Source: Bacteroidales bacterium M5 (GTDB taxonomy: Bacteria > Bacteroidota > Bacteroidia > Bacteroidales > Muribaculaceae). Taken from it: a DNA stretch of 31,256 nucleotides. The DNA lies in the NCBI GenBank assembly GCA_001689535.1, contig LUJP01000077.1:1-31256 (forward strand), given 5' to 3'. The notes beneath the pieces were generated by a model. It saw only the letters and a list, made by a program, of their open reading frames with translations, searched no databases and was not told where the DNA came from. Shown one piece after another: positions 1 to 7,586 of the stretch (position 1 is the stretch's first letter; every line of letters begins with the position of its first letter). The position numbers were made by a program, and so were the translations under genes.

Positions 1-1896
1 CCTCAGACACACTCAGCGAAACACTACCCTATCATCACATGCGGATTTCTTCTGGGGTGCGTGGAGGCTTATTTCTTTATTCCTCACGAGATGAATCGTG
101 AACTTGTGGCGCGTAATCTCGTAATGGAAGGAGTTGTGAAGGATGTGCGTGAATCCGATTCCGGGCAGAGAATAGAAATATTGGTGGACAAAGCCGGGAG
201 TACGCCCAGGAATCTATCAGATTGCGGAAAAACTGAGATTTCGGTATATATTCCGGGGTTTAATCCGGAACTGCGACAGTACGACAGGCTATTGTTCAAT
301 GGGAAACCGGAAGAGGTAAGAGCGCGTCATGATTTTGAAGATGAACTGACTTTTGATGATATCCTTTTAAAAAAAAGAATTTATCTGAGCCTTACATTAT
401 CTCCCGACAGCATTCTGGGTCTAAAAGAAGGCAGTGATATTGGATGTAGAATGATGAAAATAAGGGAGGGAATCAGACAGAGAATCATAATGAGCAAGCT
501 TGATGTGGATTCAAAACTCCTTCTGGTTGCTCTTATCATCGGCGACAACCGGCTGATGCCGCAGGAACAGTATGACAATTTTCGTAACGCGGGGATTGCC
601 CATATACTTGCTGTGAGTGGCCTTCATGTGGCTATTATAGCATTCTGGGCCAATCTGTTCCTTTGGCCATTTACGGTTTTGAGGTTCAGGGCTGCAAGAT
701 TGATGGCGGTTATACTGATGATATGGTTGTTCACACTTCTTACGGGAGCGCCGCCTTCGGCAGTAAGAGCGGCAATCTTTTCATCCGTGATTATGACGGG
801 TTCTGTAATTCAGCGGAAATCATCGCCGTTCAACTCGCTTTGTCTGGCTGCAATAGTGATATTGGCAATAAACCCGGCTGATCTTTTTGCAATCGGGTTC
901 CAGTTGTCTTTTGCCGCAGTAGCGGGCATACTTCTTTTTGCGTCCTCATTGAATCCGGTGCCAAGGCGGCACGCTGTTGCATATTATCTGGTTTCTATTG
1001 TCACTGTTTCCATCGGCGCGACTCTTGGAACTGCCGTCATAACTCTTTACTATTTTCATTCGTTTCCGTTGTATTTTATAATATCAAATATCTTAGCCAC
1101 TTTCACCCTTCCCATAATTTTAGGCGCGGAAATAGTAGCCCTTCTACTATCATGTTTAAGCATTGAGCTAAATGCAGTAAATTGCATTATAGACGGGTTA
1201 TGCAGTTTTCTTTATAATACTTCTGAAGGGTTGTCGGCCCTTCCGGGTGCGTACATAGATAGTATCTATGTGTCTGCTCTGACAGTCCTGCTGTATATAT
1301 CATCCATTATTTTACTGCGAATAGTTATAGCCAAGGGCGGGAAAAAACTCATTGCAGGTTTTCTGACAATTTCGATGATTTTTGTGGTATGTCTTGTGGT
1401 GGACAATTCCGTGAAACGGGTTGCAGGAGTCTACTTTCTGAAAAACGCTCACCGTACAGATATCCTGGTCGATGACGGAGTTTCCCCCTATCTTGTATTG
1501 AGTTCTACATCTCAGGCTGATGTGAAAGAGGAAATCAAGGATAATGTGACCTGGCGTACCAGCGATTATATGGGAAGAAGAGATATAGATTCCATTGTGT
1601 TTGCGGAAGGAGTTCCTTCGCTGATTGAACTTCCCGACGGCAGGAAAATAAAAGTAGAGAGTGGAAAAGAAACCGACGGGGGCGGGATTAAATGTGACTA
1701 TCTTCTCGTATGCCGGGGTTTCAGAGGGGGAATAACGGAAGTTACAACAAAATGGAATCCTGATACAGTGATACTTTCGTCAGATCTCAACCCTATAAGG
1801 GCGGCTCGTTACAGAATGGAGTCAGACCGTCCGGTGGTGGATTTACGAGTACATCCTTTTCAGATTTTGATTTCCTCAAACCCGCGTCTGAAATAG
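1..1896 (+). CDS. comEC: ComEC/Rec2-family DNA uptake channel, 5'-truncated by the window edge
   Basis: Polytopic inner-membrane protein of the ComEC/Rec2 competence family, which carries single-stranded DNA across the inner membrane during transformation. The frame is open to base 1 with no stop, and the residues before the GTG at 61 (ending CGFLLGC) continue a hydrophobic stretch, so the gene starts outside the window; 631 residues are visible. Family signatures are clear: AHILAVSGLHVAII (encoded near 600-640), LTGAPPSAVRAAIF (near 740-780) and GFQLSFAAVAGILLF (near 895-940), among many transmembrane helices. The last ~170 residues are soluble and contain no HxHxDH motif, so the metallo-beta-lactamase domain of Bacillus ComEC is absent, as is usual in Bacteroidetes. 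The 3' end overlaps folK, which converges on it, by 37 bp. Family call is sure; that this organism is naturally competent is not shown. Confidence 0.9.
   Translation, partial: PQTHSAKHYPIITCGFLLGCVEAYFFIPHEMNRELVARNLVMEGVVKDVRESDSGQRIEILVDKAGSTPRNLSDCGKTEISVYIPGFNPELRQYDRLLFNGKPEEVRARHDFEDELTFDDILLKKRIYLSLTLSPDSILGLKEGSDIGCRMMKIREGIRQRIIMSKLDVDSKLLLVALIIGDNRLMPQEQYDNFRNAGIAHILAVSGLHVAIIAFWANLFLWPFTVLRFRAARLMAVILMIWLFTLLTGAPPSAVRAAIFSSVIMTGSVIQRKSSPFNSLCLAAIVILAINPADLFAIGFQLSFAAVAGILLFASSLNPVPRRHAVAYYLVSIVTVSIGATLGTAVITLYYFHSFPLYFIISNILATFTLPIILGAEIVALLLSCLSIELNAVNCIIDGLCSFLYNTSEGLSALPGAYIDSIYVSALTVLLYISSIILLRIVIAKGGKKLIAGFLTISMIFVVCLVVDNSVKRVAGVYFLKNAHRTDILVDDGVSPYLVLSSTSQADVKEEIKDNVTWRTSDYMGRRDIDSIVFAEGVPSLIELPDGRKIKVESGKETDGGGIKCDYLLVCRGFRGGITEVTTKWNPDTVILSSDLNPIRAARYRMESDRPVVDLRVHPFQILISSNPRLK
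2..28 (+). repeat. Left copy of a 27-bp terminal inverted repeat
   Basis: Bases 2-28 are the exact reverse complement of 31230-31256. The left copy lies inside the open frame of comEC. Confidence 0.9.
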
Positions 1897-2258
1897 TCCC
1901 TTTCAAAATCCATCGGTCTCAATATCACATCGTTATATACCACGAGATCCAGATCGATGGGCACAATCCCTGAGCTCCGGCTTGAGATGTCTCGCCCATG
2001 ATTGATTTCGTAATTTTTCAAAGAGTCAATCACATCTTCCTTGCTGAGCTGGGTTTCGGCGGCAATTACTCCATTACAATAATCGCGCCCGACGGCAATA
2101 GCTTTCATGCCCACGGGGGCGGTGGTATAAACTGATGAAGCAAGGGTGTTTGAGAATGTCTCAGAACACCACTCCATAGCACTCCTGACTGCGATATCGG
2201 CAGTGTCAGTGTTACTTCCTATTCCGATAATTATGCGGTTAATTGTAAACTCAGACAT
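1860..2258 (-). CDS. folK: Short HPPK-type pyrophosphokinase (folate synthesis)
   Basis: Predicted 6-hydroxymethyl-7,8-dihydropterin pyrophosphokinase, which moves pyrophosphate from ATP to the pterin before dihydropteroate synthase acts. At 132 residues it is shorter than the usual ~160. Visible family features: GIGSNTDTA near the N-terminus, SSVYTTAPVG (41-50), YCNGVI (60-65), and IDLDLVVYND (101-110) with the metal-binding pair D102/D104. The family motif GPRxxDLDLL is altered: the block reads GIVPIDLDLV, so the conserved Arg three residues before the first Asp is Val. A phosphokinase with altered substrate handling is therefore possible, though the fold call is good. It is last in a minus-strand operon, 44 bp after the metallophosphoesterase, and its 3' end overlaps the end of comEC. 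Confidence 0.8.
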   Translation of the reverse strand: MSEFTINRIIIGIGSNTDTADIAVRSAMEWCSETFSNTLASSVYTTAPVGMKAIAVGRDYCNGVIAAETQLSKEDVIDSLKNYEINHGRDISSRSSGIVPIDLDLVVYNDVILRPMDFERDYFRRGFEEIKI

Positions 2259-2302
2259 AAGGAATGACTGGCGCAGAAAATCTTGACTGGATTCTCTGAT
2301 TA

Positions 2303-3493
2303 TTATTTGACCGAAGGCTCCCTCCGTAAGGTAAACAATGTTATTTCAGGGGTGGCTCCGAATCGCATCGGAAGGCCAACGGTTCCTGCACCGATATTTA
2401 CATAAAGCTTATGGGTGTCCGTGTTATCGGAATACAGTCCGCCCCATGTGGGATATTTGAAAACGGCTGGAGATAGGCCCAAGACTTCAATCTGCATGGC
2501 ATGGGTATGGCCAGACAGAGTCAGGGGCATGTTGATTTTACGGTTGGCTATGCTGTCGGTCCAATGGGCCGGGTTATGGGAAAGAAGAATCTTGAAATTG
2601 CTGTCACCGGTATCCGGATAGGCTTTTGTCAGTGATCCATAACATTTAAATGGAGGATCGCCTATATTTTCAACTCCGATTATTACTATGGAATCATTTC
2701 CCTTGTGGAGTGTTGATGATTCGTTCAGCAGAAGCTTCCACCCCATGCGGCGTTGGATGGCAACAAGGCTGTCAAGATTGGCTTTCTTTGCAAGAGGGGA
2801 GTCCCATTTGAAATAGTCGCCGTAATCGTGGTTCCCAAGAATGGAATATACGCCATTGGAAGACTTGAGACGGGAAAGTGTGGAGACGTGCGGTAGAACC
2901 TCGTCAGTACGGGAATTTACAATGTCGCCAGTGAAAACAATAATATCGGCATTCAGACTGTTGACCTTTTCAACCAGTTTGGCAGTGAATGTGGTATCAT
3001 CGGCGAATGTGCCGGTATGGAGGTCGGAAATCTGGGTTATGGTAAGGCCGTCGAATTCCTCGGGGAGATCGGGCAGCACAATCTCCACCTCATTGACTTC
3101 GATTCGGAAGCGGTTGATGAGCGCACCCCACCACATTCCCACAAAAATAATTGCGGCGAGCGCTATTCCGGAGATGCTGACTGCACACCATTGCTTCCCT
3201 TTCCAGATTTTAGGCAAAAAGGATATTATGTCGAATATTGCGGTTATAAGCTTGCCAGTGGAGAAGGAAAGAAATATGAATCCTGCCCACATCATAAATC
3301 TGACATTTCCGTCGGTCTGACCTTTCGAGATTGTATAAAAACCTATGCCCAGAAGGATGTATAGAGCGACAGAAACTGCAGCGTAAATAATAGATAGGCT
3401 TTTCTTCCGACAGTGACGGAGGCGGAGAAAAAGATAGGCGTCACATAATACCACCAGGCATAAAAGCATGCCTAAGAAACCGGGAATTCGCAT
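2303..3493 (-). CDS. Membrane-anchored metallophosphoesterase (YkuE-like)
   Basis: Calcineurin-like phosphoesterase of 396 residues. All five metal/phosphate blocks are present in order: ISDLH with D157 and H159, TGD with D190, GNHD with N221 and H222, LSHNP with H306, and SGHTH with H329 and H331. The first ~125 residues hold four hydrophobic segments (about 5-24, 35-55, 66-92, 104-124), so the catalytic domain is tethered to the inner membrane, probably facing the periplasm. This arrangement is typical of YkuE/YaeI-like enzymes, some of which act on lipid-linked substrates; the substrate here cannot be read from sequence. It follows the PlsC-like acyltransferase by 16 bp and precedes folK, so co-transcription is likely and a link to phospholipid metabolism is plausible. 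Confidence 0.88.
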   Translation of the reverse strand: MRIPGFLGMLLCLVVLCDAYLFLRLRHCRKKSLSIIYAAVSVALYILLGIGFYTISKGQTDGNVRFMMWAGFIFLSFSTGKLITAIFDIISFLPKIWKGKQWCAVSISGIALAAIIFVGMWWGALINRFRIEVNEVEIVLPDLPEEFDGLTITQISDLHTGTFADDTTFTAKLVEKVNSLNADIIVFTGDIVNSRTDEVLPHVSTLSRLKSSNGVYSILGNHDYGDYFKWDSPLAKKANLDSLVAIQRRMGWKLLLNESSTLHKGNDSIVIIGVENIGDPPFKCYGSLTKAYPDTGDSNFKILLSHNPAHWTDSIANRKINMPLTLSGHTHAMQIEVLGLSPAVFKYPTWGGLYSDNTDTHKLYVNIGAGTVGLPMRFGATPEITLFTLRREPSVK

Positions 3494-3509
3494 AAGTCAG
3501 AAAGCCTTT

Positions 3510-4691
3510 TCAGTCCGGTACTACAGTCCCGCATCTTTTACCGGAGGCTGCAATTTTATTTTTGAGGGGGTTGAAATACATTGTCAGCATCATCTCCCGC
3601 ATGTAGTCACGGTCGACAACAGAAACACTGGCAAGACGGACTTTGTCAAGCTGCTGCTCTATATAGTTCTGGAACCCGTGAAGCTCTTCCTCTGAATACT
3701 CAGCACGATATTCCTGGTTGTGGTGCAGGAGGTCGTGAGCAATATAGTTTATGGGGAAGATTTTGTAATTTGAATGAATCTCGCAATCGATTGCCGAGCA
3801 TACGTTTTTCAAAATCTCAGTTTTATCGGTGTCTGCAGGAAGTTTGGTGAGGATATCGTTGATGCCTCGGCCTATCTGGAAATGCACTCTTCCTTTGGGT
3901 TGCAGGAGTCCGGTCTCCATACTGAGGAGGTCGTCGTGGGGTGATTTCTTGAATGCAGGATCAAGCCGTTTCAGTAGAAATTCGGTTGCTTTCAGGTAGT
4001 CGTTGGGATCATATTCATATGAAATAGCTACCGGGATGATGTTGGCGCTAATGATGTTTTCGAGCAATGTTCCTCCGCCCTCAAGGCCAATCATTTTAAT
4101 AAGGCTCTCCTGGGTGATGTCGTTGGAATCCTTTGCCCGCCCTTCACGCTGGGCTATCCAAAGGCTTTCATGCTTCTGGTTGATGCAGTAATGGATATAT
4201 GCGGAAAGCTGGCGCGCAGCCACAAGTGCCTGAGTGATTTTGAGATTACGCTTGACTATAAAGCTTTTGTTGAGCTTTACGAGGTCGGTAATCCAGTCGT
4301 AAATCAACAGATTATTGCCTATGGCCACTTCCGAAGTGGGGAAGTCGTTAGTCAGGAAACAATAGTTGAGGAAGGATGCGTCAAGCACAATGTCGCGGTG
4401 ATTCGACATGAATGTGTACCGCTGGTCGTGACTGATGTTGTCGAGACCACCGCAGGTGATACCTGAAGTGGTACGCTTCACGAGCATCTCGAGGAAAGAA
4501 CGCATCACTTTGCTCTGGAACTCATTCCCGTCCTTTACACTCAATAGCAGCTTTATGAATTCAGGATAGTCAACATCGGGCATGACGTATCTTACGGCAT
4601 GCTCGAATCCCTCTTCGTTGACCAGATGGGCCATTTTTTCCTTGAATTCTTCCTGCCCGTAGGGGGCTATATCGCTGAAATCATATTCCAT
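3510..4691 (-). CDS. PlsC/PlsB-like acyltransferase
   Basis: Predicted lysophospholipid/glycerol-phosphate-type acyltransferase of 393 residues. The NHRDIVLD block (97-104) resembles the catalytic H-x4-D block of PlsC, although the spacing of the second Asp is H-x5-D. A later AQREGRAKD segment corresponds to the substrate-binding FPEGTRS block, and NIIPVAISYEY to the VPV block. No membrane-spanning helix stands out. Long acyltransferases of this kind are common in Bacteroidetes; whether the acceptor is glycerol-3-phosphate, a lysophospholipid or another lipid cannot be told. Start choice: a TTG two codons upstream is possible, but the ATG at 4691 is preferred. It is the first gene of the minus-strand operon continuing into the metallophosphoesterase and folK, and a TACCTTTG box lies upstream at 4744-4751. 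Confidence 0.8.
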   Translation of the reverse strand: MEYDFSDIAPYGQEEFKEKMAHLVNEEGFEHAVRYVMPDVDYPEFIKLLLSVKDGNEFQSKVMRSFLEMLVKRTTSGITCGGLDNISHDQRYTFMSNHRDIVLDASFLNYCFLTNDFPTSEVAIGNNLLIYDWITDLVKLNKSFIVKRNLKITQALVAARQLSAYIHYCINQKHESLWIAQREGRAKDSNDITQESLIKMIGLEGGGTLLENIISANIIPVAISYEYDPNDYLKATEFLLKRLDPAFKKSPHDDLLSMETGLLQPKGRVHFQIGRGINDILTKLPADTDKTEILKNVCSAIDCEIHSNYKIFPINYIAHDLLHHNQEYRAEYSEEELHGFQNYIEQQLDKVRLASVSVVDRDYMREMMLTMYFNPLKNKIAASGKRCGTVVPD

Positions 4692-4743
4692 AAACAAATC
4701 TAATCAGTAGTTCATAAATAACCGTTAGAAACATATCGCTATT

Positions 4744-4751
4744 CAAAGGTA
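4744..4751 (-). promoter_or_regulatory. Candidate -7 box for the acyltransferase operon
   Basis: The minus strand reads TACCTTTG, matching the Bacteroidetes -7 consensus TAnnTTTG, 52 bp before the ATG at 4691. No convincing TTTG element is present at the expected 19-21 bp spacing, so this is a partial promoter match. Confidence 0.45.
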
Positions 4752-4828
4752 ACGATTATAATCAAGTAAAGTAAAATTCTTAATGATATTTAAGATAATG
4801 CACGAAAAGGCTTTAAACGTGTAAAAGC

Positions 4829-5929
4829 TTAACTTTCCGTAATGTCATTTGCAATACCGGTTGCCCCTGTATAAACCCTCCAGCGCTCAATCATGGCTTG
4901 CATGTCGGCAGGAACCTCGGAGGAAAAGAACATTTCCTGGTGCGTGCGGGGATGGACAAAGCCGAGAGTGCGGGCATGGAGAGCCTGACGTGGGCATATC
5001 TTAAAACAGTTCTCCACGAATTGACGGTATTTTGCCGTGCGTTCGCCTCTGAGTATTTCGTCGCCACCGTAGCGGGAGTCGTTTAGAAGCGGGTGTCCTA
5101 TATGTTTCATGTGCACGCGGATCTGATGTGTACGGCCTGTTTCCAGAACGCATTTCGCCACGGAAACATATCCCAGTTTCTCTATCACGCTGTAATTGGT
5201 GGCAGCGTGTTTCCCTTCGGAGCCGTCGGGGAACACCGTCATCTGCAACCGGTCCTTCGGATTCCTGCCGATATTACCTTCGATTCTGCCGTTTTCAGGA
5301 GAGGGAATTCCCCACACTACGGCCACATATTCGCGTCGGGTTGTTTTCTCGAAAAACTGTTTGCCGAGAAATGTCTTGGCATCAGGATTCTTGGCCACAA
5401 CCAGAAGTCCGGATGTGTCTTTGTCTATGCGGTGTACGAGTCCCAGGCGGGGATCGTTAACATCGTAATTGGGATTGTTTCTAAAATGCCATGCGAGTGC
5501 GTTGACAAGGGTGCCGCTGTAATTTCCATGTCCGGGATGCACAACGAGACCTGGCTGCTTATTGACAACGAGTATGTCTTCATCCTCATAAACTATATCC
5601 AAGGGGATTTCCTCTGGTATAATCTCGAAGTCGTATCTGGGGCGGTCCATGACCACACTGATCACATCGAGGGGCTTTACCCGATAATTGCTTTTTACCG
5701 GCTTGCCGTTTACGAGAATGCATCCCGCTTCGGCGGCCTGCTGTATACGGTTGCGGGACGATCGCTGGAGCCTCTCAACTAAGAATTTGTCGACGCGGAG
5801 TAGTTGTTGTCCCTTGTCGGCTACAAAACGGAAATGCTCATAAAGTTCGCATTCTTCGGCATCTTCAACGGGTGAGGAAATGTCGTCGGCCGGTATAATG
5901 GGTTCTTGGGAATCTAAGGATGTTTCCAT
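4829..5929 (-). CDS. rluD: RluA/RluD-family 23S rRNA pseudouridine synthase
   Basis: Pseudouridine synthase of 366 residues. An S4 RNA-binding domain spans about residues 43-95 (LRVDKFLVERL through KPLDVI). The catalytic motif HRIDKDTSG lies at 166-174, with D169 as the expected nucleophile, and RTHQIRVHMKHIGHPLLND is the conserved C-terminal block of the family. Overall layout and length fit RluD, which modifies helix 69 of 23S rRNA, but RluC-type specificity cannot be excluded. The first ~30 residues are an acidic leader outside the domain. Its ATG shares one base with the stop of the upstream PASTA gene (TAATG on the minus strand), suggesting translational coupling. RluD next to a PASTA protein is an arrangement I recognise from Bacteroidales. 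Confidence 0.92.
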   Translation of the reverse strand: METSLDSQEPIIPADDISSPVEDAEECELYEHFRFVADKGQQLLRVDKFLVERLQRSSRNRIQQAAEAGCILVNGKPVKSNYRVKPLDVISVVMDRPRYDFEIIPEEIPLDIVYEDEDILVVNKQPGLVVHPGHGNYSGTLVNALAWHFRNNPNYDVNDPRLGLVHRIDKDTSGLLVVAKNPDAKTFLGKQFFEKTTRREYVAVVWGIPSPENGRIEGNIGRNPKDRLQMTVFPDGSEGKHAATNYSVIEKLGYVSVAKCVLETGRTHQIRVHMKHIGHPLLNDSRYGGDEILRGERTAKYRQFVENCFKICPRQALHARTLGFVHPRTHQEMFFSSEVPADMQAMIERWRVYTGATGIANDITES

Positions 5930-6552
5930 TACAAAAGGTCAACTTGTTCTACAGATTCTGTGGATAATGAAGTTGGGTCAAGCATTACATTGCCGTCGCC
6001 CACCTCAAGAACAATATGGGAATCTACAGGGATTCTGGCTCCGGCCGATAATGGAACGCCATTACGGGTGGCTTTGAGGACAAGATCTTTGAAATCCGAC
6101 GGCACCATCCTTACGGTTATGTTGTTGATGCCAAGGCCCTGCAAAGATGACTGAGCCTGCCTAAGAGAGATGTCGGTAAGGGTGGGTATGGTGACGGATT
6201 TCGGGCTGAAGGCGTTTATTGTCACGTAAATGAGACGTCCGTCCTTTACTTTTGTTCCGACTTTGGGGTTCTGTTCAACCACGGTGCCGGGGCGTGTGGA
6301 TGTGTCGTATATCGAGTCGGTGAGTTCGACAGTGAAACCTTCGTTTACCAGAGTGTTTTTGGCGTCCTGAAAACTTGTGCCCTTTACATCGGGCACAACA
6401 AGATATTCGCCATGGTGTGTCCATGAGTCGAGCCACAATGTGGCAATCCAGAGAATCACAATTCCGACGCCGCACATGATAAGAAGATTTATCAGCACTT
6501 TGTACCAAAGTCGGTCGGAGCGTTTGACGGTAGGCTTATTTTCGGTATTCAC
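5929..6552 (-). CDS. Membrane-anchored PASTA-domain protein
   Basis: A 207-residue protein with a short cytoplasmic N-terminus, one transmembrane helix (about 17-41) and at least two extracytoplasmic PASTA domains (about 50-113 and 119-186). Typical motifs are VVPDVKGTSFQDAK, VVEQNPKVGTKV and IPTLTDISLRQAQ. PASTA domains in Ser/Thr kinases and penicillin-binding proteins bind peptidoglycan fragments or beta-lactams. Here no kinase or transpeptidase domain is attached, so a cell-wall sensing or scaffold role is inference. The start is GTG: a TAA stop lies directly upstream in frame, and the next Met is inside the membrane helix. Translation probably couples to the pseudouridine synthase through the overlapping TAATG. 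A TAATTTTG -7 box lies upstream at 6618-6625. Confidence 0.88.
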   Translation of the reverse strand: MNTENKPTVKRSDRLWYKVLINLLIMCGVGIVILWIATLWLDSWTHHGEYLVVPDVKGTSFQDAKNTLVNEGFTVELTDSIYDTSTRPGTVVEQNPKVGTKVKDGRLIYVTINAFSPKSVTIPTLTDISLRQAQSSLQGLGINNITVRMVPSDFKDLVLKATRNGVPLSAGARIPVDSHIVLEVGDGNVMLDPTSLSTESVEQVDLL

Positions 6553-6617
6553 TTAAATTTCAGTATAAACGGAATGAATTTGGAGAGGACGTGAAGAAAC
6601 AATCTCTTCGGCTGGTG

Positions 6618-6625
6618 CAAAATTA
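6618..6625 (-). promoter_or_regulatory. Candidate -7 box for the PASTA-rluD operon
   Basis: The minus strand reads TAATTTTG, a full match to TAnnTTTG, 66 bp upstream of the GTG start at 6552. A TTTG at 6637-6640 lies only 11 bp away, too close for a normal -33 element. Confidence 0.45.
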
Positions 6626-6800
6626 CATAAAATTTCCAAAAGCACACAGACCGTGGCGAAAAGTAGAGCCTAAAGCGGGTTCTTGATATTTATTTGTAAT
6701 TAAAACTTGCTTTTTAGCCGTATTTATATGTACGAGCATTTCAATGGGGGGGACGCATTAAAAAAAGTATGGAACAGGCAGAAATGTGGAATATTATTCT

Positions 6801-6808
6801 TATCTTTG
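6801..6808 (+). promoter_or_regulatory. Candidate -7 box for rpsP
   Basis: TATCTTTG matches TAnnTTTG and lies 42 bp before the rpsP ATG. It predicts a short, A/T-rich leader. The -33 element is not obvious. Confidence 0.55.
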
Positions 6809-6850
6809 CGGCCGAAAACAATACAAAACCAATTTTAATTAACTAATTTA

Positions 6851-7402
6851 ATGGCAACAAAAATCAGATTACAGCGTCATGGTCGCAAGAACTATGCGTT
6901 TTATCCTATTGTAATCGCCGATAGCAGGGCACCACGAGATGGTAAGTTTATTGAAAGGATAGGTTCCTATAATCCGAACACTAATCCTGCTACAATAACA
7001 TTAAACTTCGAACGGGCTTTGTATTGGTTGAACGTAGGCGCACAGCCCACTGACACAGTTCGCGCTATCCTTTCCAACGAAGGCGTGCTTCTGATGAAGC
7101 ATCTTCAGGGTGGTGTGAAGAAAGGTGCATTTGACGAGGCCGAAGCACAGCGTCGCTTCGAGTCCTGGAAGCAGAAGAAGCAGGCATCTGTAGATGCAAT
7201 GCGTTCTTCCATGGCCGACAAGAAAGAGCAGGAGCTCAAGCAGCGTCTTGCCGATGAGCAGGCAAAGAATGCCGCTAAGGCAGATGCTGTAGCCAAGAAG
7301 AAGGCTGAAATAGCTGCCGCAAAAGCAGCTGAGGCAGCTGAAGCCGCAGCAGCCGAAGCTGCAAACGAAGCTCCGGCTGAAGAGGCTCCCGTAGCTGAAT
7401 AA
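6851..7402 (+). CDS. rpsP: 30S ribosomal protein S16 with Ala/Glu/Lys-rich tail
   Basis: Small-subunit protein bS16, needed for 30S assembly. The first ~90 residues are canonical (MATKIRLQRHGRKNYAFYPI, then IERIGSYNPNTNP and a Thr-rich segment). The remaining ~90 residues are a charged, Ala-rich extension that reads as one long helix ending in APAEEAPVAE. Bacterial S16 is usually 80-90 residues; a doubled length is typical of Bacteroidetes. The gene stands alone: a -7 box lies upstream, and a strong terminator starts 34 bp after the stop, so it is not grouped with rimM/trmD as in Proteobacteria. Confidence 0.97.
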   Translation: MATKIRLQRHGRKNYAFYPIVIADSRAPRDGKFIERIGSYNPNTNPATITLNFERALYWLNVGAQPTDTVRAILSNEGVLLMKHLQGGVKKGAFDEAEAQRRFESWKQKKQASVDAMRSSMADKKEQELKQRLADEQAKNAAKADAVAKKKAEIAAAKAAEAAEAAAAEAANEAPAEEAPVAE

Positions 7403-7436
7403 ATTTCAGCCATAAGGTAAAGCTTACAAGAACCGA

Positions 7437-7472
7437 CGAGGCCACGCCGTAAAGGTGTGGCCTCGTTTGTTT
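7437..7472 (+). terminator. Rho-independent terminator of rpsP
   Basis: A 12-bp stem (7437-7448 with 7454-7465) containing one G-U pair, loop GTAAA, followed by TTTGTTT. Position and T-run fit termination of rpsP before the glnS promoter. Confidence 0.9.
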
Positions 7473-7523
7473 ACGGATATTGCCGAGGCTGTGCTCCGAG
7501 ACGCTGACATTTATTACGGATAT

Positions 7524-7554
7524 ATTGTCCAATGGCGAAAATTCACTAAATTTG
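7524..7554 (+). promoter_or_regulatory. Bacteroidetes-type promoter of glnS
   Basis: TTG at 7525-7527, then exactly 19 bp, then TAAATTTG at 7547-7554. This is a textbook match to the Bacteroides sigma-ABfr promoter. It lies just after the rpsP terminator and 32 bp before the chosen glnS ATG. Confidence 0.75.
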
Positions 7555-7586
7555 CATCATTAAAAACCAATACAATACTCAACAAC

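Larger units (their letters stand above)
6553..6850. other. Divergent intergenic region between the PASTA operon and rpsP
   Basis: 298 bp of AT-rich sequence with no supportable gene. It holds a -7 box for each direction, TAATTTTG on the minus strand (6618-6625) and TATCTTTG on the plus strand (6801-6808). A run of seven G at about 6745-6751 is notable, but I see no stable hairpin, tRNA or riboswitch. Confidence 0.6.

Noticed and set aside
4801..4830. Possible terminator after the pseudouridine synthase
   Set aside because: Only a 5-bp AT-rich stem with a 9-base loop and a short T-run; too weak to call.
5093..5782. A 229-codon plus-strand frame opposite the pseudouridine synthase
   Set aside because: It is antisense to a well-conserved enzyme, with no recognisable domain or start signal.
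7105..7413. An Ala/Ser-rich minus-strand frame opposite the S16 tail
   Set aside because: It mirrors the low-complexity Ala codons of rpsP and shows no independent coding signs.
7455..7586. N-terminal extension of GlnRS from a GTG at 7455
   Set aside because: It would begin within the rpsP terminator and upstream of the glnS promoter, and the residues do not resemble GlnRS.
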